The position numbers and the translations under genes are program-made. The notes beneath the pieces are model-generated. The model was not told the origin of the DNA. It did not search any database and was given only the letters and a program-made list of their open reading frames with translations. From Hypericibacter adhaerens (GTDB lineage Bacteria; Pseudomonadota; Alphaproteobacteria; Dongiales; Dongiaceae), in assembly GCF_008728835.1 (NCBI RefSeq), contig NZ_CP042582.1, positions 3,375,001 to 3,439,000 on the forward strand: 64,000 nt of DNA. The letters run 5' to 3'. Below are positions 52,696 through 60,596 of this stretch, piece by piece; positions within the stretch are counted from its first letter, which is position 1, and each line of letters starts with the position of its first letter.

Positions 52696-53430
52696 ATGCT
52701 GCGTTCCGCTTCGTGGCGTTCCGCGTGGCCGTGTCCGGCTCGGCTGCATTCGGCTTTGAAGGCGGCCGGCTTGGCGCTGTTCCTGGCCGGCCTGGCGCCG
52801 CTCTGCCCGCCGGCGCTCGCCTTCGACGCACCCAAGGGCAGCCGGCTCGACAGCGCGCTCTACAAGCCCTCGGCGGAGCTGCTGAAGTCGCTGCTCAACG
52901 ACGAGCATGTCCAGAGCAAGATCGACCACGAGGGCGATCTCGAGGTCACCTTCCACGGCAACGACGTCGCCTTCGAAGGCTGGATCGTGCTCGACAAGCT
53001 CGATGACGGGAAGATCTGGAACCTGCGCTTCACGGCGCCGGTGCCCGCCTCCGAGGTCCAGGGCATGGACCAGGACAGCCTGATGCTCTTCGCCAACAAC
53101 TGGAACCGCGACGAGATCGCGATCAAGCTCTATGTCGACGACGAGGGCGTGCTGCAGACGGAGCACGACCTGGCCGCGCAGTTCGGCCTCAACCCGCAGG
53201 AGTTCCAGGAGAACGGCATCCGCCTCTATGAGAGCGCACTGGCGCGCCTCGTCGATCACCTGGCCGAAGCGCGTGGCGGCGGTTCCGGCGCCGACAACGG
53301 TTCGAGCGGATCGAGCAATGGCAGCAGCGGTGGGAGCGGAAGCAGCAGCAACAGCACCCCGCCGCCCGGCAACGGCAACGAGCAGCCGCAGAAGAGCACG
53401 GCCCAGCCCGATCAAGGCGAGGGGATCTAG
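52696..53430 (+). CDS. secreted YbjN-like protein without protease domain, Gly/Ser-rich tail
   Basis: The 244-residue protein begins at an ATG with a GGAGG site; an upstream ATG overlapping the copy 3 stop would bury the signal peptide. After a long signal (about 1-43, ending PALAF) comes a YbjN-like domain very close to that of copy 3: SKIDHEGDLEV, GWIVLDKLDDGKIWNLRFTAP, NNWNRDEIAIKLYVDDEG, EFQENGIRLYE. Where copy 3 continues into its protease, this protein has about 50 residues of Gly, Ser, Asn, Thr and Pro and stops. It therefore looks like a derivative of copy 3 that lost the enzyme, and could serve as a partner, decoy or regulator of the proteases. Confidence 0.85.
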   Translation: MLRSASWRSAWPCPARLHSALKAAGLALFLAGLAPLCPPALAFDAPKGSRLDSALYKPSAELLKSLLNDEHVQSKIDHEGDLEVTFHGNDVAFEGWIVLDKLDDGKIWNLRFTAPVPASEVQGMDQDSLMLFANNWNRDEIAIKLYVDDEGVLQTEHDLAAQFGLNPQEFQENGIRLYESALARLVDHLAEARGGGSGADNGSSGSSNGSSGGSGSSSNSTPPPGNGNEQPQKSTAQPDQGEGI

Positions 53431-53457
53431 CGGCGCCGGCGGGAGCGAGCTTCGCCC

Positions 53458-54519
53458 TCAGGCCACCGGCAGCTTCGGCAGATCCAGCAGCTCGAGCTTG
53501 CCGCCGGCGAGGCGCGGCGCCGTCTGGCGCAGCTGCTCGTGCGGCACGCCGAGCGGCACGGCGCCGGCCGCCTCGAGACGATTTACCTGTTCGGCGGTCA
53601 GCTTCACATCGACCGCCCCCAGCGTGCCGTCGAGCTGCGCGCGCGTGCGCGAGCCCAGGATCGGGATCAGGCCGTTCGACGACCGCGCCGCGCGGTGGAG
53701 CAGCCAGGCGATGGCGATATGGGTGGGCGTGGCGCCGGTCTCCTTCGCCACCGCGAGCACCGCATCCAGCAGCGCCGTCTCGCGCGCCGACTTCTCGCCA
53801 TGGACCAGGAAGCCGAGCTTGGCGAGCCGATTGTCCGCTTCCGGGTCGCCGCGGTATTTGCCGGTGAGGAAGCCGCCGCCCAACGGCGACCAGAGCGCCG
53901 CCCCCAGGCCCAGGGCCTCGGCCATCGGCAGGAGCTCGCGGTCGGGCGTGCGCTCGACCAGGCTGTATTCGATCTGGATGCCCGCGACCGGCAGGGAGCC
54001 GCGCAGCTCCGCCATCGTGGCGGCGCGCGCGATGCGCCAAGCCGGGAAGTTCGAGAGGCCGGCATAGAGGATCTTGCCCGCGCGCGCCAGATCGTCGAAG
54101 CCGCGCAGGATCTCCTCCATCGGGGTGACGCCGTCCGCCATATGGGCCCAGTAGAGATCGATGCGGTCGGTCTTGAGACGCTTGAGGCTGGCCTCGACCG
54201 CGCTCGCCATGTTCTTGCGGGCATTGCCCGTCTGCGAGATGCCGGCCTCGGGCGTGGTGCCCAGCGTGTATTTCGTCGCCAGCACGAAATGATCGCGGTC
54301 GGAAGCGATGAACTCGCCGACCATCTCTTCCGACTGGCCGAACTGGTAGCCGTTGGCGGTGTCGATGAAATTGCCCCCGGCCTCGGCGAAACCATCCCAG
54401 ATCCGCTTGGCCTCGCCGCGCTCCGCGCCATGGCCCCAGGCGGTGCCGAAATTGCCCGTGCCCAGCGCCAGCTCCGAGACGCGCAAGCCCGTGTGACGGC
54501 CGAAGATCCTGTACCGCAT
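53458..54519 (-). CDS. aldo/keto reductase
   Basis: The 353-residue NADPH-dependent reductase has the AKR barrel with its tetrad visible: Asp in NFIDTANGYQFG with the catalytic Tyr just after it, Lys in VLATKYTLG, and His in IDLYWAHM. PILGSRTRAQLDGTLGAVDV near 275-294 binds the cofactor phosphate. It reduces aldehydes or ketones. Start 54519 follows a GAGGAA site. It is divergent from the tetR gene, and duplicated palindromic operators lie between them, so it is probably the main target of that repressor and responds to an electrophilic or aromatic inducer (inference). Confidence 0.93.
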   Translation of the reverse strand: MRYRIFGRHTGLRVSELALGTGNFGTAWGHGAERGEAKRIWDGFAEAGGNFIDTANGYQFGQSEEMVGEFIASDRDHFVLATKYTLGTTPEAGISQTGNARKNMASAVEASLKRLKTDRIDLYWAHMADGVTPMEEILRGFDDLARAGKILYAGLSNFPAWRIARAATMAELRGSLPVAGIQIEYSLVERTPDRELLPMAEALGLGAALWSPLGGGFLTGKYRGDPEADNRLAKLGFLVHGEKSARETALLDAVLAVAKETGATPTHIAIAWLLHRAARSSNGLIPILGSRTRAQLDGTLGAVDVKLTAEQVNRLEAAGAVPLGVPHEQLRQTAPRLAGGKLELLDLPKLPVA

Positions 54520-54561
54520 CGATTTTTCCTCTTTCCGGCCGCCGGACAGCGGCGTTAAATG

Positions 54562-54608
54562 ATGATGATCATCATTGAATACATGATGATCATCATCTAT
54601 ATTGTCAA
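54562..54608 (+). promoter_or_regulatory. duplicated palindromic operators and divergent promoters, tetR/AKR
   Basis: The 14-bp palindrome ATGATGATCATCAT occurs twice, at 54562-54575 and 54583-54596, 21 bp centre to centre. The second copy fills the 17-bp spacer between TTGAAT (54575-54580) and TATATT (54598-54603), a near-consensus promoter for tetR. On the other strand TTGACA (54603-54608) could serve the AKR gene. Binding of TetR would block both. Confidence 0.82.
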
Positions 54609-54642
54609 TCGGACGGAGCGTGAAAGTTTCGAGAGGAAGCCC

Positions 54643-55218
54643 ATGAAGGTCAGCCGCGAGCAGGCCGCCCGGAACCGGGACCGCGTCATTGCCGCCGCCG
54701 CGCGGCTGTTCCGCGAGCGCGGCTTCGATCACGTCGCGGTCGCCGACGTGATGAAGAGCGCCGGCCTCACCCATGGCGGCTTCTACGGCCAGTTCGATTC
54801 CAAGGCCGACCTGGCGGCGGAAGCCTGCCGGCGGTCGGTGGCGAAGACACTGGAGCGCTGGGACAAGCTGGCCGGGGAATCGGCGGACGAGCCGCTGGCG
54901 GCGGTGATCGACGCCTATCTCTCGCCGCAGCATCGCGACGATCCCGGCCGCGGCTGCCTGCTGGCGGCGCTCGGCCCCGAGATCGCGCGCCAGGATCCGA
55001 CGCTCCGCCATATCGTGACGGAGGGACTGCGCGCGCTCATCGACGGGCTGGGGAAGCTGATCCCGAACCGGTCCAAGGCCGCGCGGCGGCGGAAGGCGCT
55101 GGCCCTCTTCTCGGGCATGGTGGGCGCCATCGTGCTGGCGCGGGCGGTCGACGATCCGGCCTTGTCGGAGGAGATCCTGCGCGCCACGGAAGCCACGCTG
55201 ACGCCACAGGTCTCCTGA
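54643..55218 (+). CDS. TetR-family transcriptional repressor
   Basis: The 191-residue protein has a TetR N-terminal domain (about 10-56: RNRDRVIAAAARLFRERGF, DVMKSAGLTHGGFYGQFDSKADL) and a helical ligand-binding domain (CLLAALGPEIARQDPTL, a pattern close to the AcrR/YfiR-like group controlling reductases). An upstream frame would add Ile/Met-rich residues encoded by the operators, so 54643 with its GAGAGGAAG site is the start. It probably represses itself and the divergent AKR gene through the palindromes at 54562-54596. A thioesterase gene follows 32 bases downstream and may be co-transcribed. Confidence 0.93.
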   Translation: MKVSREQAARNRDRVIAAAARLFRERGFDHVAVADVMKSAGLTHGGFYGQFDSKADLAAEACRRSVAKTLERWDKLAGESADEPLAAVIDAYLSPQHRDDPGRGCLLAALGPEIARQDPTLRHIVTEGLRALIDGLGKLIPNRSKAARRRKALALFSGMVGAIVLARAVDDPALSEEILRATEATLTPQVS

Positions 55219-55250
55219 TCCCCATTCCCCCAGCGCCAAGGACAGATCCG

Positions 55251-55712
55251 ATGAATGTGTTCGAGGAACATCGCGGCCAGCTCAGCGGGCTCGACCAGCT
55301 CCGGCAGCTGATGAAGGCGGGGCGCCGCCCGCCCATCGCCGAGACGCTCGATTTCAACCTGGTCGAGGTCGAGAAAGGCCGCGCCGTGTTCGAGGGGACG
55401 CCGGGCCCGCATGCGCTCAACCCGATCGGCAGCGTTCATGGCGGCTATGCCGCGACCCTGCTGGATTCGGCCTGCGGCTGCGCGGTTCATTCGTCGCTCT
55501 CGCCCGATCAGGGCTATACGACGGTCGAACTCAAGATCGCCTATCATCGCGCGATCACGCCCGGCACCGGCCCGGTCCGGGCCGAAGCGCATATCGTGAC
55601 CGTAGGCAAGCGCGTGGCCTTCACGGAGGGCCGTCTCACCGATGCCGAAGGGCGCCTCTATGCCTCGGCGACTTCGACGCTGCTGGTGTTCGAGCTCAAG
55701 AAGAAAGAATAG
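55251..55712 (+). CDS. PaaI-family acyl-CoA thioesterase
   Basis: The 153-residue protein has the hotdog fold of the PaaI/YbgC type: EVEKGRAVFEGTPGPHALNPIGSVHGGYAATLLDSACG around 40-78 includes the active-site HGG turn and the catalytic Asp position, and GYTTVELKIAYHRAITPG follows. It hydrolyses an acyl-CoA, perhaps an aromatic one. It lies 32 bases after tetR in the same direction, so a shared transcript with the repressor is likely and the AKR/thioesterase pair may belong to one stress or aromatic-degradation response. Confidence 0.9.
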   Translation: MNVFEEHRGQLSGLDQLRQLMKAGRRPPIAETLDFNLVEVEKGRAVFEGTPGPHALNPIGSVHGGYAATLLDSACGCAVHSSLSPDQGYTTVELKIAYHRAITPGTGPVRAEAHIVTVGKRVAFTEGRLTDAEGRLYASATSTLLVFELKKKE

Positions 55713-55739
55713 ACGCGGCGGGCGCAGCGGCGCGGGCCG

Positions 55740-56363
55740 TCAGCGCAGCGCCGTCCAGACCGCGACCAGCCCGAACCCGATCAGCACCAAGCCCGACAGC
55801 CGGTTGATCCAGACCAGCAGGCCGGGGCCGAGGCGCTCGCGCAGCCAGCCCACGGCGGCGCTGAGGCAGAGCCACCAGAGCGCCGAGCCGGCGAAGACGC
55901 CGGCGATCGTGACCAGCGCCGCATCGACGCTGCCGGCGCCGCCGAGCCCCAATCCGGCGAACACCGCCGCGAAGGAGAGGATCGTCGCGGGATTGGTGAG
56001 GGTGAGCGCGAAGGTCGAGAGGAAATAGCCCGCGAGGTCGCGCGCCTGGCGCGGTGGCGCGGCCGCCTCCACCGCCGGCGCACGGCGCAGCCCGGCGATC
56101 CCGAGCCAGATCAGGAACAGCCCGCCGGCGAGCGCCAGCCAGCGCTGCTGATCGATCAGCAAGGCCGAGATCGCGGTGATGCCGAAGGCGCCGATCGCGC
56201 CATAGACGCCGTCGGCCGTCGCGGCGCCCAACCCGGTGACGAAGCCCGCGAGCCGTCCCTGCGCCAGGCTGCGGCGGATGCAGAGGAGGCCGATCGGCCC
56301 GACGGGGGCCGCGATGGCGAGACCGATCGCCAGCCCCTTCAGCAGGAGATCGAGGTTGGACAT
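55740..56363 (-). CDS. LysE-family amino-acid exporter, copy 1
   Basis: The 207-residue inner-membrane protein has about six helices and the LysE/RhtB signature GLAIGLAIAAPVGPIGLLCIRRSLAQG near the N-terminus, with FLIWLGIAGLRRAP and LTNPATILSFAAVFAGLG later. Such proteins export amino acids or derivatives. It lies 16 bases after a second LysE-family gene on the same strand; the two share the APVGP(I/T) and TNP/ANP(A/M)TILS-type motifs and are probably a duplicated pair or a heteromeric exporter. Confidence 0.9.
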   Translation of the reverse strand: MSNLDLLLKGLAIGLAIAAPVGPIGLLCIRRSLAQGRLAGFVTGLGAATADGVYGAIGAFGITAISALLIDQQRWLALAGGLFLIWLGIAGLRRAPAVEAAAPPRQARDLAGYFLSTFALTLTNPATILSFAAVFAGLGLGGAGSVDAALVTIAGVFAGSALWWLCLSAAVGWLRERLGPGLLVWINRLSGLVLIGFGLVAVWTALR

Positions 56364-56379
56364 GGCCGCGAGACCCGCG

Positions 56380-57054
56380 TCATTCGACGGCCCAGCGCAC
56401 GGCCTCGAGCAGGACGTAGCCGCCGAACAGCAGCAGGCCCACCGCGCAGACGCGGTTGAAGGAGTGGAGCCATTGCCGGCTCAGGCGCCGGCGCATGCCG
56501 AGCGAGAGCGCCACCAGGAAGAACCACCATCCGACCGAGCCGATCAGCACGCCCAGCACCAGCGGCACCACGAAGCGATAGTCGGAAGCGCTGGCGGCGG
56601 CGAGACTGTCGCCCTCCTCGGGCAGGGCGCCGATGGCGACGATGACCGCGGCGAAGGAGAGCACCGTCATCGGATTGGCGAGGGTGAGCATGAAGATCGA
56701 GAAGAAATGGCCGGCGAGGCCGACCATCGTCATGCTCTTCTCGTCGACGCGATCGGCGATATGGCTGCGCCAGCTGATGACGGCGAGCGTCACCAGGATC
56801 ACGCCGCCGACGAAGGCCAGCCATTCGCGCTCCGCCACGAGGAAGTCGCCCACCAGCGACAGGCCGGCGACGGCGACCAGGCCATAGATCGCGTCCGCAA
56901 AGCCTGCGCCCAGCCCGGTCGCAAGACCCGCGGGCCAGCCGCGCGCCAGCGTGCGGCGCACCAGGATCAGGGCCGTCGGCCCGACCGGCGCCGCGATCGC
57001 CAGCCCCACCAGGATACCCTTGAGAAAATAGGCGCCGGGAAACCCTTCAACCAT
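56380..57054 (-). CDS. LysE-family amino-acid exporter, copy 2
   Basis: The 224-residue paralogue has the same layout: LVGLAIAAPVGPTALILVRRTLARG near the N-terminus and TLANPMTVLSFAAVIVAIGALPEEGD around 130. An inserted segment (IADRVDEKSMTMVG) extends the loop after the third helix. It is the upstream gene of the pair. The substrate is unknown. Upstream, 357 bases with an extragenic palindrome pair separate it from the divergent ruvX. Confidence 0.9.
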   Translation of the reverse strand: MVEGFPGAYFLKGILVGLAIAAPVGPTALILVRRTLARGWPAGLATGLGAGFADAIYGLVAVAGLSLVGDFLVAEREWLAFVGGVILVTLAVISWRSHIADRVDEKSMTMVGLAGHFFSIFMLTLANPMTVLSFAAVIVAIGALPEEGDSLAAASASDYRFVVPLVLGVLIGSVGWWFFLVALSLGMRRRLSRQWLHSFNRVCAVGLLLFGGYVLLEAVRWAVE

Positions 57055-57270
57055 CGATCAAGGCCCGGCGCTGCCATGCCAGGGAACCGGCAGGCGAGAA
57101 CGCGACGCCGCCATGGGCGGTGCGCGCCGCATACCGCGGCAGTCCCGGACGTCAGGCATGTCACGCATACGACAGATGAACTCCCCCTCGCCCGCAGGCC
57201 GGACCATCAATACGGGGACCAAGGCGAGGATGTCGAGTCCGTGGCGAAGGCGGCAACACATGATTGTCCC

Positions 57271-57363
57271 CTCTCCCGCGTTGCGGGAGAGGGCCAGGGA
57301 GAGGGCTGCACAGACCGAGCGGCCCCCTCCTCGATCCACCCTGCAAAGCGGCGGAGGAGGCAA
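57271..57363. repeat. paired extragenic palindrome, family A (within a 357-base gap)
   Basis: The left arm (57271-57304) is CCCTCTCCCGCGTTGCGGGA with an AGGGCCAGGGAGAGGG tail. ACCGAGCGGCCCCCTCCTC follows, then a less perfect right arm to about 57363. The same flank occurs in the copies at 20584 and 60432. The remainder of 57055-57411 shows no gene. Confidence 0.7.
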
Positions 57364-57411
57364 TGCAAAGCCGCGCTTGCTGCAGCCCCCTCGCCGCTCT
57401 AGGAAAGAGCG

Positions 57412-57882
57412 ATGCCGCTGCTCGCCGCCGATGCCCTGCGCCAAGCCCTGCCGCCGCGAGGCGCGCTGATGGGGCTCGATGTCGGCACCAAGACCATCGG
57501 CATGGCCCTCTCGGATCCGGACCGACGGGTCGCCTCCCCTCTTGATACGATTCGCCGCACCAAGTTCGGCGAGGATGCGGCCCGGCTCGAGGCCCTGATC
57601 GACGAGCGGCGCGTCGCCGGCCTCGTGATCGGGCTGCCGGTGGCGCTCGATGGCAGCGAGGGGCCGCGCTGCCAGTCGGTGCGCCAGTTCGCGGCCAACC
57701 TGATGGCGCGCCGCGACCTGCCGACCCTGCTCTGGGACGAGCGTTTCTCCACCGCCGCGATCGAGCGGTTCCTCGTGGACGAGGCCGACATGAGTCGCAA
57801 GCGGCGATCCGAGGTGGTGGACAAGATGGCCGCCGCCTACATCCTCCAGGGGGCGCTCGATGCGCTGAATCGCGCTCCCTGA
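57412..57882 (+). CDS. ruvX: Holliday junction resolvase-like RuvX (YqgF)
   Basis: The 156-residue protein begins its RNase H-like fold with [16 protein letters not shown] (residues 20-35), whose Asp is a catalytic carboxylate. [27 protein letters not shown] and [14 protein letters not shown] follow, and the final acidic pair lies in [11 protein letters not shown]. YqgF/RuvX proteins act in 16S rRNA maturation and possibly junction resolution. A short non-conserved extension (about 18 residues) precedes the fold. It is monocistronic, with the CaiB gene 112 bases downstream. Confidence 0.93.
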   Translation: MPLLAADALRQALPPRGALMGLDVGTKTIGMALSDPDRRVASPLDTIRRTKFGEDAARLEALIDERRVAGLVIGLPVALDGSEGPRCQSVRQFAANLMARRDLPTLLWDERFSTAAIERFLVDEADMSRKRRSEVVDKMAAAYILQGALDALNRAP

Positions 57883-57993
57883 AGGGCTTGGCGGGTGCCT
57901 TCCCCTGCCCGTTGACCCGGCCGGCGCCCGCCGCCAGAGTGCGCCCCACCAATTGGGCCTTTCCGTTACAACCCTACTGCCACGGATCCCGTC

Positions 57994-59214
57994 ATGTCTG
58001 GACCGCTCGCGGGTCTCCGCGTGTTCGATCTGAGCCGCATCCTCGCCGGCCCCACCTGCACCCAGCTCCTGGGCGATCTCGGCGCCGACATCATCAAGAT
58101 CGAGCGGCCGGGCCAGGGCGACGACACCCGCAAATGGGGCCCGCCCTATATCAAGGACAAGAACGGCGCCAACACCGCCGAGAGCGCCTACTACCTCTCG
58201 AGCAACCGCAACAAGCGCTCGGTCACGATCGACGTCGCGAAGCCCGCCGGGCAGGCGCTGGCCCGGCGGCTGATCGCGCGCTGCGACATCATGATCGAGA
58301 ACTTCAAGGTCGGCGACATGGCGCGCTACGGGCTCGCCTATGACGATCTGAAGGCCCAGCATCCGAAGCTGATCTATTGCTCCATCACCGGCTTCGGCCA
58401 GACCGGGCCCTACGCGCCGCGCGCGGGCTACGACCTGCTGGCGCAGGGGCTGGGGGGCATCATGAGCGTGACCGGCGAAGGCGACCGTCCGCCGATGAAG
58501 GTCGGCGTCGGCATCGCCGATGTCATGTGCGGCATGTATGCGACGAGCGCCATCCTGGCGGCCCTCCATCACCGCAACCAGACCGGCCAGGGCCAGTATA
58601 TCGACCTGGCGCTGCTCGATACCCAGGTCGCCTGGCTGGTGAATGTCGGCCTCAACTACCTCACCTCCGGCAAGGTGCCGGTGCGCGTCGGCAACGAGCA
58701 TCCCAACATCGTGCCCTACAACGTGCTGGAATGCGCCGACGGCTATTTCCTGCTCGCGGTCGGCAACGATTCGCAGTTCCAGAAGTTCTGCGCCTTCGCC
58801 GGCGCGCCGGAGCTCGCGACCGATCCGCGCTTCGCCACCAACGAGGCCCGGGTCCAGAACCGGCGCGTGCTCTATGACGAGCTCCTGCCGCCCCTCACCC
58901 GCGCCAAGACCCAGGCGGAATGGGACCAGGGGCTGGCCAAGCTCGGCGTCCCTGCGAGCCCGGTCAACAATGTCAAGCAGGTGTTCGAGGACCCGCAGAT
59001 TCTGCATCGCGGCATGAAGATCTCGATGCCGCATCCGCTGGCGGGCTCGGGCCAGGTCGACCTGATCGGCAACCCCATCAACTATTCCGGAACGCCGGTC
59101 GAATACCGCATGGCGCCGCCTTATGCGGGCCAGCACACGCAAGAGGTGCTGAAGGAGATCCTGGGCGTCGGCGACGCCGAGATCGACCGCTTGAAGGCCG
59201 ACGGCGCCATCTGA
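57994..59214 (+). CDS. CaiB/BaiF family CoA-transferase
   Basis: The 406-residue class III CoA-transferase opens with GPLAGLRVFDLSRILAGPTCTQLLGDLGADIIKIERP, the family signature, and continues with SSNRNKRSVTIDV, DIMIENFKVGDMARYGL and a G-x-G-x-x-GYDLLAQGLGG segment. VMCGMYATSAILAALHHRNQTGQGQYIDLAL holds the region with the catalytic Asp. It transfers CoA between short carboxylic acids through a glutamyl/aspartyl anhydride. The acids are not predictable. The stop codon overlaps the start of the next MFS gene by one base, so transport and CoA activation of the same acid are likely linked. Confidence 0.93.
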   Translation: MSGPLAGLRVFDLSRILAGPTCTQLLGDLGADIIKIERPGQGDDTRKWGPPYIKDKNGANTAESAYYLSSNRNKRSVTIDVAKPAGQALARRLIARCDIMIENFKVGDMARYGLAYDDLKAQHPKLIYCSITGFGQTGPYAPRAGYDLLAQGLGGIMSVTGEGDRPPMKVGVGIADVMCGMYATSAILAALHHRNQTGQGQYIDLALLDTQVAWLVNVGLNYLTSGKVPVRVGNEHPNIVPYNVLECADGYFLLAVGNDSQFQKFCAFAGAPELATDPRFATNEARVQNRRVLYDELLPPLTRAKTQAEWDQGLAKLGVPASPVNNVKQVFEDPQILHRGMKISMPHPLAGSGQVDLIGNPINYSGTPVEYRMAPPYAGQHTQEVLKEILGVGDAEIDRLKADGAI

Positions 59215-60401
59215 TGGACGCGACGCACGCGGCCAGCAGCGGCGCGAGGACGCGCAGCCTCGCCTGCGTGATCGCGGCCGTCACGCTGGCGACGCTCAAT
59301 TACGGCGTGACCTTCCCGCTCCTGGCGCTGATCCTCGAGCGCCAGGGCATCGACAAGGGCATGATCGGGGCCAGCACCGCCGCGAGCGCTCTCGCCACCA
59401 TCATCGCCGCCCCCATGAGCAGCCGCCTCCTGCGCTGGCTGGGCGCGCGCCGCCTGCTCCTGATCGCGATGCTCATGTCGGCGGTGATCTATGTGCTGCT
59501 GCCGGTCTTCCCCGACTATTGGGCCTGGTTCCCCTTGCGCTTCATTCTGGGCTGCTGCGGCTCGGTCATCTGGGTCGCGAGCGAGGCCTGGATCAACACC
59601 ATGGCGCCCGACGAGAAGCGCGGCCGCATCATCGCGATCTACGCGACCGCCTCGTCGGCCGGCATGGCGCTCGGTCCTGTGTTGCTCTTGATTACGGGCT
59701 CTTCGGGCTTTGCGCCCTTCCTGGTGGCAGCCGGCTTCTCGCTCGTGGGCTGCGTGATCACGCTGCTCGCGGGCAGCGCGGTGCCACGGCTCGAGGGCCG
59801 GTCCAGCGTGCATTTCCTGCGCTTCTTCTTCCTGGCGCCGATGGCCTACCTGCTGAATTTCCTGTTCGCGGCGGTGGGCGAGGCCTTCCACACCTTCTTT
59901 GCGATCTACGCGGTCGACCACGGCACCACCGAACAGCGCGCCTTCCTGATCATGACGGTGATGAGCCTCGGCGGCATCGCGCTGCAATACCCGCTGGGCT
60001 GGCTCGCCGATCACATGAACCGCCGCCTGCTGTTCCTGCTCTGCCTCCTCGTCAGCATCGGCGGTTTCCTGCTCGTCCCCTTCGCGATCAGCGCCGAGAT
60101 TCCCGGCTTCGCACTGTTCTTCGTCGCCGGCGGCATCTTCGCCATGCTCTACAGCTTCGGCGTCATCATGCTGGGCGAGCGCTTCACCGGCAGCGACCTC
60201 GCCACCGCGAGCGCGGTCTTCACCTTGATGTGGGGAATCGGCACGCTGACCGGCCCGGTCGTGGCGGGCACCGCCATGGACCATCTGGGCTCGCGCGGGC
60301 TGATCTGGACGGCGGTGATCCTGCTGCTGCTCTACCTGCCGCTCCCGGTCCATGCCTGGATTCGCAGCCTGAGGCGGCCGGCCGTACCTGTGGAAAAGTG
60401 A
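59214..60401 (+). CDS. MFS transporter, YcaD-like
   Basis: The 395-residue transporter has twelve predicted helices. RFILGCCGSVIWVASEAWINTMAPDEKRGRIIAIYA near 105-140 and GWLADHMNRRLLFLL near 262 place it in the same YcaD-like group as the protein at 40966-42108. Its start overlaps the CoA-transferase stop (TGATG), so both are one transcription unit and it may import or export the acid handled by that enzyme. A family A repeat lies just downstream. Confidence 0.9.
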   Translation: MDATHAASSGARTRSLACVIAAVTLATLNYGVTFPLLALILERQGIDKGMIGASTAASALATIIAAPMSSRLLRWLGARRLLLIAMLMSAVIYVLLPVFPDYWAWFPLRFILGCCGSVIWVASEAWINTMAPDEKRGRIIAIYATASSAGMALGPVLLLITGSSGFAPFLVAAGFSLVGCVITLLAGSAVPRLEGRSSVHFLRFFFLAPMAYLLNFLFAAVGEAFHTFFAIYAVDHGTTEQRAFLIMTVMSLGGIALQYPLGWLADHMNRRLLFLLCLLVSIGGFLLVPFAISAEIPGFALFFVAGGIFAMLYSFGVIMLGERFTGSDLATASAVFTLMWGIGTLTGPVVAGTAMDHLGSRGLIWTAVILLLLYLPLPVHAWIRSLRRPAVPVEK

Positions 60402-60431
60402 GCGGAGTCCCGAGTCGTTACGACCTCCGTC

Positions 60432-60531
60432 CCTTCCCCCGGAACGGGGGAAGGTTAGGAAGGGGGCTGCGCGATATCAGATACCGAGCAGCCCCCTCCT
60501 TAATCCTCCCCCGCAGCGCGGGGGAGGAGAT
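60432..60531. repeat. paired extragenic palindrome, family A
   Basis: The left arm (60432-60466) is CCTTCCCCCGGAACGGGGGA plus AGGTTAGGAAGGGGG, and the right arm (60493-60531) is CCCCCTCCTTAATCCTCCCC followed by GCAGCGCGGGGGAGGAG. ACCGAGCAGCCCCCTCC joins them. It lies between the MFS gene and pyrB. Confidence 0.8.
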
Positions 60532-60557
60532 GTGAATACCGAATCACGTAACCGCGC

Positions 60558-60587
60558 TTGCTCCCCTCAGGCCCCCGTGCTTATAGT
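60558..60587 (+). promoter_or_regulatory. promoter of pyrB, probably giving a leaderless mRNA
   Basis: TTGCTC (60558-60563) and TATAGT (60582-60587) are spaced by 18 bp. The -10 ends only nine bases before the pyrB ATG, so transcription should begin at or within a few bases of the start codon. Confidence 0.6.
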
Positions 60588-60596
60588 CCGGCCTCG

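Noticed and set aside
20584-60531. CRISPR array or tandem repeats
   Set aside because: The repeats are dispersed inverted pairs of variable centre; no regularly spaced direct repeats with spacers and no cas genes are present.
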